A stretch of DNA of 64,000 bases from Whitmania pigra (taxonomy: Eukaryota > Annelida > Clitellata > Hirudinida > Haemopidae), in contig JAJTWR010000308.1 in assembly GCA_021613335.1 (NCBI GenBank), positions 1,451,001-1,515,000 on the forward strand, read 5' to 3'. This document shows, piece after piece, positions 35,077-47,900 of the stretch (positions are counted from its first letter, which is position 1; the number at the start of each line of letters is the position of its first letter). The notes under the pieces were generated by a model that ran no database searches, had not been told where the DNA came from, and saw only the letters and a list, made by a program, of their open reading frames with translations. Made by a program: the position numbers and the translations under genes.

Positions 35077-38000
35077 TGGACAATAACAACAATAATAAGT
35101 GATTATTTCATTTTTTAATGTTTAACTCTATTTTTAAATTATTGATTAATTTAATTAATACGTTTGAATAATGTACATTACGAGAATCTACCTAGTTCTA
35201 TCCTTTTCGTGTAATTTCTCCGTTAATTTTGCACGTCAATTGTGATATGAAACAGAGCAACACTTTCTTGCCATGTTACTGATTTACTCATTGTCATCAT
35301 CATCACCATCATCATCATTTTTGTCATCACCAATGCAGCCATTTTGAAGCCATGACCAGTTTTGCTCAATTTGAAGTTCAGGGAGGATGCGAAAGTTGCA
35401 TAATATTTCTTTTTCTTTCTCTCGTGCCTTTGCCGCAACTTTTACATTTTCATTCGAAAGCGCGTCGTGCCATAAAAGAACAGTGCCAATTTTTTTTACT
35501 TATATTACACCTTCTTTTATTTATAACATGCAATAATCACTTGAATGTAAGCATAAACAGTCCTTAAATAAAATCAATTTATTGATTCGAAAGGTTTGTC
35601 AAACTTCGATTAAGAATCTTCGGGTTGAAGACGTAATACGATTTTCAAAAATGCCAAATCCGGGGTTGTTTTCAACTTGTCATGGGACAATAAATCTCTC
35701 GCGATGACACCCGACTGAGCAATGACGGTTATTAATGGACTCGGAGTTATAAATAACTTCAGCATTTTTGGGGCTTTCAACTTTGTAGTTGGATTTGATA
35801 CGAGACGTTGCTGTAGTGGATGAAGTTGAATCGACTTGGGCGACGATATTTCTCAACGAAATAAGAAATTACGAAGTGTTCTGATTTTTGACATTATTTT
35901 AATGATTTTTATGCAAAAATAAAAGCTATAATACTCGATTCTTAAATTCTTAACGAGTTGAATCTACTTGAACAAGAATTCGTGAGTTCAGCTCTGTGGA
36001 AGTTGAAATTTGAAATCAAATTTATTTTGAATCAAATTCATTCAATATGAATTCAAATAAAATTGTAATTTTTAAGTGTATCGTAATTCCTAAATAAATG
36101 GGTACCTAGATGGGTGAATGTGGTAAAAATTGTTGCACTTTTTCGACACGCTAATTCAATTTGCCAAAAAATGGCCTTCTAAGAATGAAGATTATCCAAT
36201 TTACTTATTTCTCCAGTCAGTTCTTTCCTTCAGAACTCAAGGATTACTTTAAGAATCCGAGACCAATGAGAAGCGAGAGGTGTTTCCTCTTTGTCTTTTC
36301 AAGTTTTTCATTCGTTCTCCTGTGAGCGCCTCGCAACAATTGAGCGCAGACAGCCGTGTTTTATCGACGGTAAATAATTTTTTTTTTTTTTTAAAGCGAT
36401 TGGAAGTTTGTTATTCTGTTTGATATCTTGAGTCGTTAAATGGCTTTTAATGTCATAATAAATTAAACGTGTTTGATTGAAAATTATGCAATCGTATATT
36501 AAAGGATCCACTTCCTAACCTGTAACTTGGAGAAGATATTAAAATCGTTAATTTTTGGCAACAAAAGTGCCGCTTTAAAGTTTTAATATTTAAAAGTCGT
36601 ACGTTGTAAAATAATTTACGACGGAAATCTTTCAATTAATCAGGCAACGGAAAATTAATTGAAGGTGATTGCGTAATCACTAGAATTATCAGCTCATTTA
36701 ACAAGCTTGGATTTGTTTGTTTTGATAATTAACATCGAATTCGACGATTTTTAAGAGGATCAACACGTGCAATGCGCGAACAATTCACAGTGCATTCTGC
36801 AGTCGTCACTCGTGGGTTTAAGACGACGATCAGACGAAAATCTGGACTGAAGTACATCATCTGATGTTCTCAGGCACAATTTATCACCAGTTTCAAGTCT
36901 TGAGTGGACACTGAATGTATTTTTAATCACGGGTTTTGTGGTCCAAGCGATGAACTTTTAACGCGTTCTTTCAACTTGAAATTCGCTGGGCAATACACTT
37001 ATGGTCGTTAGTAACAATGATGGCAATGGTAATGATGATGACGATGATATTGCCAATATTGATGATGGCATTACCACTACTGATGATTATCGAAACAACA
37101 AAGTCACAAAGCTTTGGTTTAAATGAAGTATGAATGAAGGTGATGAAGTACTTTGCGTAAAATTGGATACTTGTATTGGAAATTTAAACAAACAGTTGAT
37201 TATAATGTCCTAAGCTGGCTTCGATCAATTAAATATTAAATTTATTTCATCATACAATGTTTAGTATGCAAGATTAAGTGTATATTTTAATTACATATAT
37301 TAATTGTGTAATAAAGTGTATGTTTTAATTACATTACATATATCAATTGTGTAAGTAATGTGTAATTGCAAATATATATAATTTGTTAAATAATTACTGG
37401 TGACTACAATTAAATACGGTGTTTGGAATCTTGCATAAGCAAGAATCGATCGTGGCACAATTAAATTAAATCGTTCTTATATGGAAATAAAGTATTTATT
37501 GCATATAAACATCAAAATGCCAGAGTAATAAACTAATGTGGCGTTAAACTAAATAAAATCTACGTTAAATTTATGATAAATATTTTACTAAGCGAAATAG
37601 TTATGGTTTTACCTTGAATTTATAATTTAAATGAGCCGATAAATTTGCACTACACATTACATAACAGTGTTATTAATATCACTAACAAGCCTGTATAATA
37701 CGACCACTTCAAAAAAAACTACTTTAGAAGATTTGGCATTTCAACATCTGCATGCTATAACATTGTTGGCCACAGTATCTTTTAAAGAAATGTTACGAGA
37801 TGTCGATGTTGAAATGTGCATTAAAAAAAACATTTGCGGGTTTTCTAAAGATATTTTTAGATTTCTAAAAAAATAGTTTATATTGTAACAAATTTGATTA
37901 TTTTATTTGTTCCAACAGGAGGAGGATGCAGCGAAATGTTAGGGTGTCATTCAAATGAAGTGAGATGCTTGAGCCCCTCGGGGAAAACAAACCATTTATT

Positions 38001-38740
38001 TGATTATTGTTGCGACGGCTTTGCCATGGTGACCCAAACATTGCTGACTGGGAATCACGCCATTAATAATCTAATTTAAGTGAAAAGCAACATTATGCTA
38101 GAAATACTATTAATAAACTATTGCCGCATGAAAACCAATGGTTGGCTGAAAATCGGAATGGATGTTTTCGCTGATATGCTGAGGAAACCAAATTGATACA
38201 ATCAGAGAATTACTTTAGTACAGGCCTTTGCTATGGTGCCCACGAAACCGCTTACATATTTGCTTCTTGTAGTGGGTGTCAATTAACTGCTTTCGGAAAG
38301 TTATGTGCTACGAAATTTAAGAAAGGTTGAATCGAATCTCGACCTCAAAACTGACTTTCCAACTTTATTGGACGAGTCGTCCAAAAACAACGAAAAACTT
38401 CGTTACAAAAACGATTTTTGTTTCAAACTTCGCAAGGATGTTTTCGTTCAGACGCACAACCAACCAGTGTTCATTTGTTCGGGCGATTCCAAAGCGTGGC
38501 ATTCAACAAAACTCTCGCTGCTATAGTTGCAGGCGGTCGAATTTAAAATGAAACGTAACAATCGCAGGGAAACCCACTGACGTCTTTGATAACATGGTCC
38601 ACATCTACAACGACGCTTAATCAACTTAAACAACTGACCGTCAGATCAGCGTTGTGAAGGCATAAACTGATTCAAATGCAAGCAAAGCCCGACAATAGCT
38701 TATGAATCGATCATTTTAATTTTCTAATGTCAACAAATAT
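35077..38740. other. Gene-free region between SoxB and rabenosyn-5
   Basis: AT-rich, with short GAT-type triplet runs near 35290-35330 and 37017-37090. Short open frames in it lack any family signature. It would hold the SoxB 3' UTR and possibly distal regulatory DNA, but I see no specific element. Confidence 0.45.
35567..35572 (+). terminator. Candidate SoxB polyadenylation signal
   Basis: AATAAA about 490 nt after the SoxB stop codon. Confidence 0.45.
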
Positions 38741-41365
38741 TCAATAATTGTTGAGATTTCGTTTGAATTCCCTTTCAAGATCAGCCAGATTTTCTTTCAA
38801 CATTCTCACCTCGTCCAGCCTTGAATCCTGTTGTGCCTGCCTTATGTAACCTTTGATTATTTCCATCTGCTGCAGCAATGGATCATTTTCCCTGGCAATC
38901 CCTCTTTGCACTTCCAGAGGCTTCCAACCGCCCACCGGAGTCACGGGAGTTCTCGCCGACGAAACTCTAGCCGGTCTAAAACGATAGCTTTTAAAGAAAC
39001 ATTCAAAGAAACACATTCAACGAAGCGGGACCGTACTTTTCTTCTGCAAAACTTCCTTCGGAAGACCTCGATCTTCTGTGTCGGAAACGGTCGCTTCCTG
39101 CCGTCATGTCGCCTCCTTCCGGAATTGTTTTCTTTTGATTTTGCTTCTTCCTCACTATTTCTTCTAATTTCCTCCTCTCCATCTCAATTCTTCTTTCTTC
39201 AGCAATTCTTTTCTCAGCTTCCACCCTTCTTTGTTCTCCGAGTTTCGACAACTCCTCCTGCGTCGGCAGTTTCTGAAGGCCGGTTAGGTTTGCTTGGACG
39301 AAAGCGCTGGCATGTGCACTGATCATCTGTTGAAGCCTCACTGACTTCTGGGATGACTGCATGTCCATCGCAGCAACCTGCTTTCTGAGAGAACGATCTA
39401 CTAATAATACTGATAATCTACTAAATATTAAATACATTTCTATCCAAACATATGGTCTATGACCACCAATATATGGTAGTAACACAAACTTTTTCTATTC
39501 ACAATAGAAAATTAGATCTATAAATTAAAAGAACATCTCTTGAAAGAAATTGGCAAACTAACATCATCGAAACAATGGCCTCATAAATCTTCATTAGTTG
39601 ACTCCTTAAGGAATGCGCCTCCATCAAATCACAAGACGACTCACCTGAACTGAATATTTACCCTTTCCACATATTTTTGAAATCACACATTAAATTGATA
39701 ATTCTGTAGACACTTGCAATCTATTTAAATTTCAATGCCAAGCTTACTTCAATGCTTCTGCCATTTTTAAATAATCTGGAAGTATTTCGTCCGCCTCGTT
39801 CATGTATTCCCTGATTTTCTAATTTCCAAACGATTCAAATCACAAGGTAATGAGAAAGCACTAATTAATTTCGTCTCAAGCTAAATGCCCCACGAAAGCC
39901 AACAACCGAACCTCGTAAATCTGAACGATCGGCGGCTTGTACGTCTGAAGGTGCAACTGTTCTTCCCTCCGTTCAAGAAGGAACCTGCAATCCTGACAAA
40001 TTCTCAGGTGAAGATCACCTTCTGATGTCATGATGCTGTTGAGGCTGCTGTTGCTTCCAGACCTGCGAAACAATTCCCCCTCGAACGTGAATGCTGGACT
40101 GGTTATTTTCTCTGAAAATTGTTGCACACATTTTTGTGAGAAATAGCAGTTTGAATGCTATTTCACAGGTAAATGCTCCAATATTAACTCCATACAAATG
40201 ATAATTATGATGAATATTAAAAACCAAATTTAATTTGTAATTGTAACTTCATTTATATAGTGCCATATGCATAGCGTCTTGTAACCATTTATATATTGCT
40301 CCATCCCAAGGGTGCTGGCGGTAGTGCAGGCTGGATTTCGAACAAGACACATTACGACTGTTGCAATTACCGCCACGTGCAGGCAAGTAACCCATTCGGC
40401 TAACCTGCACTGCCTTAATTTCAATTATAGCCACATGGTTCAAACGCACAGCCAAACATTTTACAACAATTTTCTTAGCTCAATTACATGCAATGTGCAC
40501 CAAGTTAATTATGAAATACTACATAATAAACTATATGTAGTTCATACTTGCAAACTCAAGAGGCAAAAAGTGTGAGCATCGGTTGCAGATGATTCTTCCA
40601 CACAGGCGGCAATGGTGCTTCCTCCTCATGATGGAGAAAGATCGGCCGCAAGTCATGCAGAGGTTAACATCAGAATCTGGTGCCCATGCCACTATGTCCC
40701 TCTCCTGAGCTAATAAGCAGAATATTATTTGCACATTTGCTTGAAATTATCTTATCTATTTACCTTTCCTTTTGCTTGGATCAAGATTCTCATCAATTTT
40801 CAATATTTTATCGAGCCTGACAATAATTTTATTGGCTTCTATAACAAATCTATCAATTCTGGAACCTCTGACAGACTTGAAATAATCAGTGTAACTTTTT
40901 GTAACTCCTAAAGAATTGTGCAAGTTTAAAAGTAACTCATAAAAAGGACATAACCCAAAATGTACCTAATTCTTGTGGTTCATAAGTAATCGAACTATGC
41001 TGTGGTGTTTGTGCTGCGTAATGAACTTTTGTAATCGGTTCGTTAAGTTCCCCATCATCCTGATTCAGAATTTTTCTCTTAGCTTTTCCAAACAGACCTG
41101 TAATGCACCACAAATAGAAACTCTGAACCCAAACTCAGAAAGATGGAATATAAGTAGCTATACAAGTTGTTAAATGTTTCGTCAATCCATAATCAACTCT
41201 TCAAAAAGAAGGAGGTATTGGAGGACCTTTTATTTGATTAATAAGGGCTCGATCCTCGTCGGAATGCGCAGTTTCAAAGTGATCGTGCAGCAAAACCATT
41301 GAACACAAATTTTGAAAACATATTGGACATATAAATCCTTCCATAACTTCCTTCTGTACGTTCAT
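38741..41365 (-). CDS. RBSN: Rabenosyn-5 (FYVE zinc finger Rab effector)
   Basis: Early-endosome effector that binds PI3P and Rab4/Rab5 and acts with VPS45 in endosome fusion and recycling. Exons, 5' to 3': 41365-41227, 41097-40966, 40907-40764, 40709-40548, 40111-39912, 39818-39748, 39649-39563, 39384-39037, 38975-38741. All phases fit, giving 505 residues. The first exon has a C2H2 finger (CPICFQNLC, HFETAH). A FYVE domain at about 150-235 has CMTCGRSFSIMRRKHHCRLC, CNRC and CQDC. A middle region (KIREYMNEADEILPDYLKM; SAFVQANLTGLQKLPTQEEL) leads to a coiled coil and a C-terminal Rab-binding helix pair (NDPLLQQMEIIKGYIRQAQQ). Human rabenosyn-5 is about 784 residues; the NPF-rich tail and second Rab-binding domain are absent here. 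It is divergent from AP-2 alpha. Confidence 0.94.
40232..40414 (-). mobile_element. tRNA-derived SINE, copy 2
   Basis: Intronic in RBSN. Minus-strand A box TTAGCCGAATGG and B-box region TTGTTCGAAATCC are well kept. A segment of the body containing GAGGCGCT is deleted. The tail is TTACAA-type. Confidence 0.88.
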
Positions 41366-41938
41366 TTTCTGAAATTTAGTTACACTTCGGCAGCGAAGAA
41401 ACAAATGCACTTTTAAACATGTTATAGATATAATCCAGATAGAAATTACAACTGTTATAGAAATTTAAAATTGTCATTGTTTGGTTACAACGTTTTAGTC
41501 AATTTTAATATATATATATATATTATAATAGCATATATAAGGTTTTAATTGACTAACAAGCCGTTTACATTACTAATATATTTAAGCACATAACGAATGT
41601 TAACGCACAAATTACATAAAATTCAAATGACTGCTTAAAAATTACAATTTGTACATGGTCACGTGACCAGTAGGAGTGTCTTAAAATGAAAATATTGGTT
41701 GCCATTAATGTTTGTTGCAGGAGACAGGTTTTGTCACCATAGTCGTCATATCACCTTTTGCCCAGTTCATTTGTTGTTGGATTTATTTGCTGAGTCAGAC
41801 CGCGGTTTGCAGAAAAGGCTCTTTTAGGGTGAATTATATGCCATTGATATCTGGTGCGACTTTATCCTTTGGAGATATCTGCTTTAATCTTAATCACAAC
41901 AGTGAGACTTTTCTAGACAATCGTAGTGCGTTTGAAAT
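41366..41938. promoter_or_regulatory. Divergent promoter region RBSN / AP2A
   Basis: 573 bp separate the two start codons on opposite strands. It includes a (TA)n stretch near 41511-41525 and CACGTGACC near 41660, an E-box-like CACGTG. Both 5' UTRs and promoters must fit here or overlap unless there are upstream non-coding exons. Confidence 0.55.
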
Positions 41939-44900
41939 ATGCCTGCCGTAAAAGGAGATGGAATGCGAGGACTTGCTGTGTTCATATCGGACATCAGGAA
42001 CTGTTAGTGACATTGTTGCACTGTACACTAAGTTTTCATTTATATCAATATAGAAACATAGCTAAAAATTTAATATATTGCCTAAATATTTTTGTGCTTT
42101 TTGCTAAGCATTACGTGTTTCGTATGTTACTTATTTTTTGCTTTTGCATGCTGGTTTTGATGACACTTTAAACAACCTTGTGAATCTGATCGACTGTCGG
42201 CAACATTATGTTTACTTGTGGGACCATCTATGTGTTTTTCCATTCATTATTTGCCAGCATTGATGAGTCATTTTCTTAGATCTATAGTGCATAGATCTGA
42301 AATAGTGCATTTGCAGTATTGAATGCAATATAAGAGATAATATGTTAGTTAAATTACCTTTCTGTAAAACATCATTTGCGTGCAAATCTTTCAAATGGAA
42401 CGTTTAAGAGTACTTGCAAGGATAGCTTTCAAATGCTCCAAAATGTTATTTCTTAATTGTCCATTCATAAAGAAATTAGTTGACATTCTTTATTAGAGTA
42501 TTTTATTATTTTTTTATTTGCCTTAATGTTTAACTTTAGCTTCTTATGAGTGGCTTAATGAAACAATATATGCAACTTTTTTGAAGTAATTGTTATGAAG
42601 CTAATTAATTTGAAATACAGTTTATGATGATTATTTGATCTCAATCTCTACTTTTACAGTAACTGTAATAAAACCTGATAACTAAATTAATATTTATTTT
42701 GAAATGAGATTTCTTTTCTGTTTATAGGCAAAAGCAAGGAAGCAGAAGAAAAGAGAATAAATAAGGAGCTTGCAAATATCAGATCCAAATTTAAAGGTTT
42801 AAATATTTAAATATTAAATTGTAATAAGTTTAGTTGTAATTCTGTTAATTTTGTAATCAATGTTCTGAATTTATGTCAGGTGATAAGACACTGGACGGAT
42901 ACCAGAAGAAGAAGTACGTCTGTAAACTCGTGTTCATCTTCCTGTTGGGTCATGACATCGACTTTGGACACATGGAGGCTGTTAACCTCCTCAGCTCAAA
43001 CAAGTACACCGAAAAGCAAATTGTCAGTATCCTTATTAAAGCAGTTGATGTCATAAATGGCTCTCAATGAATTTGATGAGTTTTTCAGTTCTTCTTGTAT
43101 TTAAACAGGGGTACTTGTTCATTTCTGTGTTGGTCAGTGCAAGCAGTGACCTCATGAAGCTGGTCATTCAGTCCATCAAGAATGATTTGGCTGGCAGGAA
43201 CCCCGTCCACGTTATTCTTGCTCTTCAATGCATCGCCAACATTGGCAACAAGGAGATGGCGGATGCTTTTGGACATGACATACCAAAACTCCTTGTCTCT
43301 GGGTGAGTTGTTTACCACGAATATGTTTTTATTTATTTAAATAATCGTAGGCACATCTAATCACTTTCTTGAGTTGATTCTTTAAAAGGAAAGTGCTTTT
43401 AACTGCTTATGGTCTTGACTTTTACTTGTGCATAATTTATTATAATATTTCTATGTAGCCATTGCTTAATCTCTAGTTGAGTGAATGCTTCTGCTACGAT
43501 TACCACCATGAATTCAAGTCACTGAATTGCTTTACTAAATGATTAATATCCAGAGATACAATAGATGCTGTGAAGCAGAGTGCAGCTCTTTGCCTCCTTC
43601 GGCTCATCAGGAACTCTCCGGATGCCATCCCGATGTCCGAGTGGTCTTCTAGAATCATCCACCTCCTCAATGATCAGCACATGGTAAAGTGCAACGGAGA
43701 ATTTATTCACTAGTTCTTCTTATTATCAGGTGTATCCACAATAATTCTGATGGATTTATTTTTGATAGGGTGTTGTAACTGCAGCCATGAGCCTGTTGGA
43801 ATGTTTGGCGAAAAGAAATCCCGAGGACTACAAGGGATGCGTCACATTGGCCATCTCAAGACTCAGCAGGGTTGGTAGGGTTTAGTTAATAATCGAACCG
43901 CTCGGAATATTTATCGCTTCTGAAAGGTTTGACAACTCGGGTATATTTTGTGGTTTTTAAGAGATGATTAGTTGTGTTAAAGGTGCAAAACACTGGTTCA
44001 CTGATGCAAATTATCAACAACTGCCTAAATGTCGTTGTATTTTGTTATTAACTTTTCACTCCTTCGTTGAAACAGATTGTCACTTCTTCGTACACGGATC
44101 TTCAGGACTACACCTATTATTTTGTGCCTGCTCCATGGCTGTCAGTCAAGTTACTTCATCTTCTCCAAAATTACCCTCCATCAGGTTAATATGAAATTCA
44201 TGATTCATCATAATCATTATCATAATTTACCATTACTGATTATTAAAATTATCTGTGATTAACTAGTCAATGATCATCTATTTTAGTTACATTTTGAATG
44301 AATTAAACATGTTGTTGGAATTGTGTTTTACTTGTCCCACTTGGTGGTGTGTTTTCTTGTTGACATAAATTGATGGTTGAAAAGTGGGTTCAAAGGATAA
44401 TTTGTTAGAAATATGGCTGATGTTTTATGCATTAGTTTCTCCTCATTAAATATGCAAGACCATTGTTTTTGTTAAGTTCTAATGTCACAATGTTTTCAAA
44501 AAGCATTATTTCTCATTCACAGTTTTACTTTTTGAGGTGACTGACAAATTCCTGCAGGAATAAACACATTTTAATTAGTTCTATGTTTTTCTTTATTTGT
44601 TAGTCATCATAGAAGATCCTGGAGTAAAAAACAGGCTGACTGAATGCATAGAAATGATCCTAAACAAAGCCCAGGAGGCTCCAAAGTCAAAGAAAGTGCA
44701 GCACTCGAATGCGAAGAATGCAATCCTCTTTGAGGCAATCAACCTCATCATTCACATGGATTGCGACGCTCCTCTCCTCGTCAGAGCTTGCAACCAACTG
44801 GGACAGTTTCTTCAGCACCGAGAAACAAACCTAAGGTTGTAATTTGATCCAATTTTATAACTTTTTCCATCATCCTTTTAATCTTTTATAACCCGAGCCT

Positions 44901-47900
44901 ATTTAAAAATGTTTCAGACGCATGAGAGCAATTAGAATGTGTCAATATCATATATATTAAGACAAAAATTTGAAATTTGTTTATAAACGTGTCATTTGTT
45001 GTGACTATGTTTTGCAAGTAGAACGTTGGGCGCTTCTAGTTAGTGCATATCCTTAATCTCCACAAGACACAAAATCAAGCTCTAAATTAATAAAAACTAA
45101 GCAACAACTGAATTAAAAAACATTTAATTGACTCATATTTTAACTAGAATTTAACAAGTAATTGATAAGTAATATATTGAAAATAAGATTGTCACATTAT
45201 AAACTTGTCACATTATTTTGTCATGCGATGACTTGAAATGGTATAGCTGAAAACAGCGTTCATGTAATCTTTTCATGCATTTATATTTTTACAACATTCT
45301 ACACATCTTCCTTGTTTTGTTGACTCTATAAAAGATAATATAATGTTAACATAACATTGCTTGCCCAGACCCTCTCAAATTACGTCCTTAGTGGTAAGAT
45401 GACAATGAATTGAAGAAATTTTAGGTGTGTCATTGTTTGCGATGAATCATGTACCCAGCATTGGATCTTCAGCCAAAAATGTCATATTGATTGCATTTGT
45501 AAATAAATTCTACCACCATTTCTTTTACTCATAATTGAGATTCTCCAGTCTATCACTTTTTCCAAAATATATTCCTGATATGGATAGCCATCATAGCCAT
45601 TACATCATATGTTATCCAGACCTATTATCCAAACTTATTTGGCTATTTTATTTTGAACATCTTGGCTCTATGCTGCCCATAGCATTGTATCATGAACTCA
45701 AGTGGAACATCGTCAACAATATGCACTCATCTCATATGCAATTTTAACAAATATTATTCAATCACTCGCTATCACCAAAACAGGACTGTTTTACAACATA
45801 AACATGCTTGAAACATGGATGTCCTTGTAAAATCTTTGTAATTGAGTTTCTTAATGCTTAAAATATTATTATTTTTATTCACTTGTAAATATTAATCATA
45901 GAGTTGCCTATGAACTCTCCAAAAAATGCTTAACATTCTTTGTTAAAGTATGTTTGACTGCATAAATGCGCAAAAATCATGATGTTCCACAAGTGGAACA
46001 TTGGGTGCTAAAAGGTTAATATGCTCCAAACTTATTCATTCTACCACTTTTACACTGCAGGTATCTGGCTCTGGAAAGCATGTGCTTGTTGGCCACTTCG
46101 GAGTTCTCCCATGATGCTGTCAAAAAGCACCAGGAAACTGTCATCAATTCTCTCAAGGTTAATTAATGCCTGTTCTTGAAGTAAATGAATCACATGCCTT
46201 GCAAATGTTTTATGGCTTGGTCATGCAGATTTTTTACCATATGTGATTTCTAATGTGTTTTTGTGTTTTGGGGACACAGACAGAAAAGGATGTGAGTGTG
46301 CGCCAGAGAGCAGTGGATCTCTTGTATGCCATGTGCGATCGAGCCAATGTCCAGGAAATTGTATCTGAAATGCTCAACTATTTAGAAACGGCTGATTACT
46401 CCATCAGAGAAGAAATGGTGAGTGATTGTTGTAAATAATACTTGAAAAAGTGTTTCCTACATTCTATGATGTTTATTTATTCATTCATCAAAGGTCCTCA
46501 AAGTGGCAATATTAGCAGAGAAGTACGCGTTGGACTACACTTGGTATGTGGACACCATCCTTAACCTGATCAGAGTAGCTGGTGATTATGTCAGCGAGGA
46601 GGCAAGTTGTTCGTGTTGCCAAGCAACGACCTTTGAATGTGTTTATACGAGCATTTGCTTGCGTTCTACTGCAGGTCTGGTACAGAGTCATACAGATTGT
46701 AGTCAACAGAGACGATGTGCAGGGTTATGCTGCAAAGACGGTATTCGAGGTTCGTCGACTCTGCTTCCGAAACATTTGCGATCGTTTCTTAAGTTTGTAA
46801 GGATTTAAATTTCAGGCATTACAAGCTCCATCTTGTCACGAGAACATGGTAAAGGTAGGCGGTTACATCCTCGGAGAGTTTGGAAATCTCATCGCAGGAG
46901 ATCCGAGATCCAGGTAGGGAGGGTGTTTTCGACTGAATTTCATTGGAATTTGTTTTCGAGTTCAACATTTTTTTATTTTAACAGTCCCCTCATACAGTTC
47001 AACCTGTTGCACTCCAAGTTCCACCTTTGTAGCGTACCCACTCGTCAGCTCCTTCTCTCCACGTACATAAAATTCATCAATCTATTCAGCGAAATAAAGC
47101 CACAAATTCAGGAAGTGAGTCATTGCATTTTAATGTTAAATGGTTGTTCCTGCTGAACGTTCGAGCTGTTAATTAGGTTCTGAAGAGTGAGAGCAATCTT
47201 CGCAATGCTGACGTTGAAATTCAGCAGAGGGCAGTCGAATATCTGCAACTGAGTAATGTCGCCAGTTCTGATGTTTTGGTTGGTGATAGGCTTTTCGTGT
47301 TGTCATCATGTGGTGATTATATCTATTTTCATGCAATGGTCTTAGGCAACAGTATTGGAAGAGATGCCTCCTTTCCAAGAGCGCGAGTCATCAATCTTGG
47401 CAAAATTGAAAAAGAAAAGGCCTGACAAGACTGGCCTTATAACAGATAGACTTCCCATGGCAAGCACAACTACAACAGCCAGCAGTCCTTCAAACATACC
47501 TTTGGAACAGAAGCGAGAGGAACCAGTTAGTTTTATTTCAGATTAATTCTTTTATTTTAACAAAATGAAGGATTGGTAGTGACCACTGTCATAAGTTTGT
47601 AGTATATAGACTATAGATAGATGAAGTAGAAATGGGTAATGATTTTATTGATGATTATTTCCTTCCACAGGCACAGCAAACCTCTCCTTCAAATCAAAAC
47701 AAAACACCCAACAAAGGTACCGACTTGCTCGGACTTTCTGCCACCACTCCGACCGATTCTGCTGCCCCCAACTATTCGGGCATGCTCATCGATGTCCTCG
47801 GGGAGTCGAACAAGGATCAAGCTGCTGATAGCAACAACATAGGCGGAGTTGATCTATTCACTGGCAGCATCAACCCAGAAGATAATTTCAACAAGTGATT

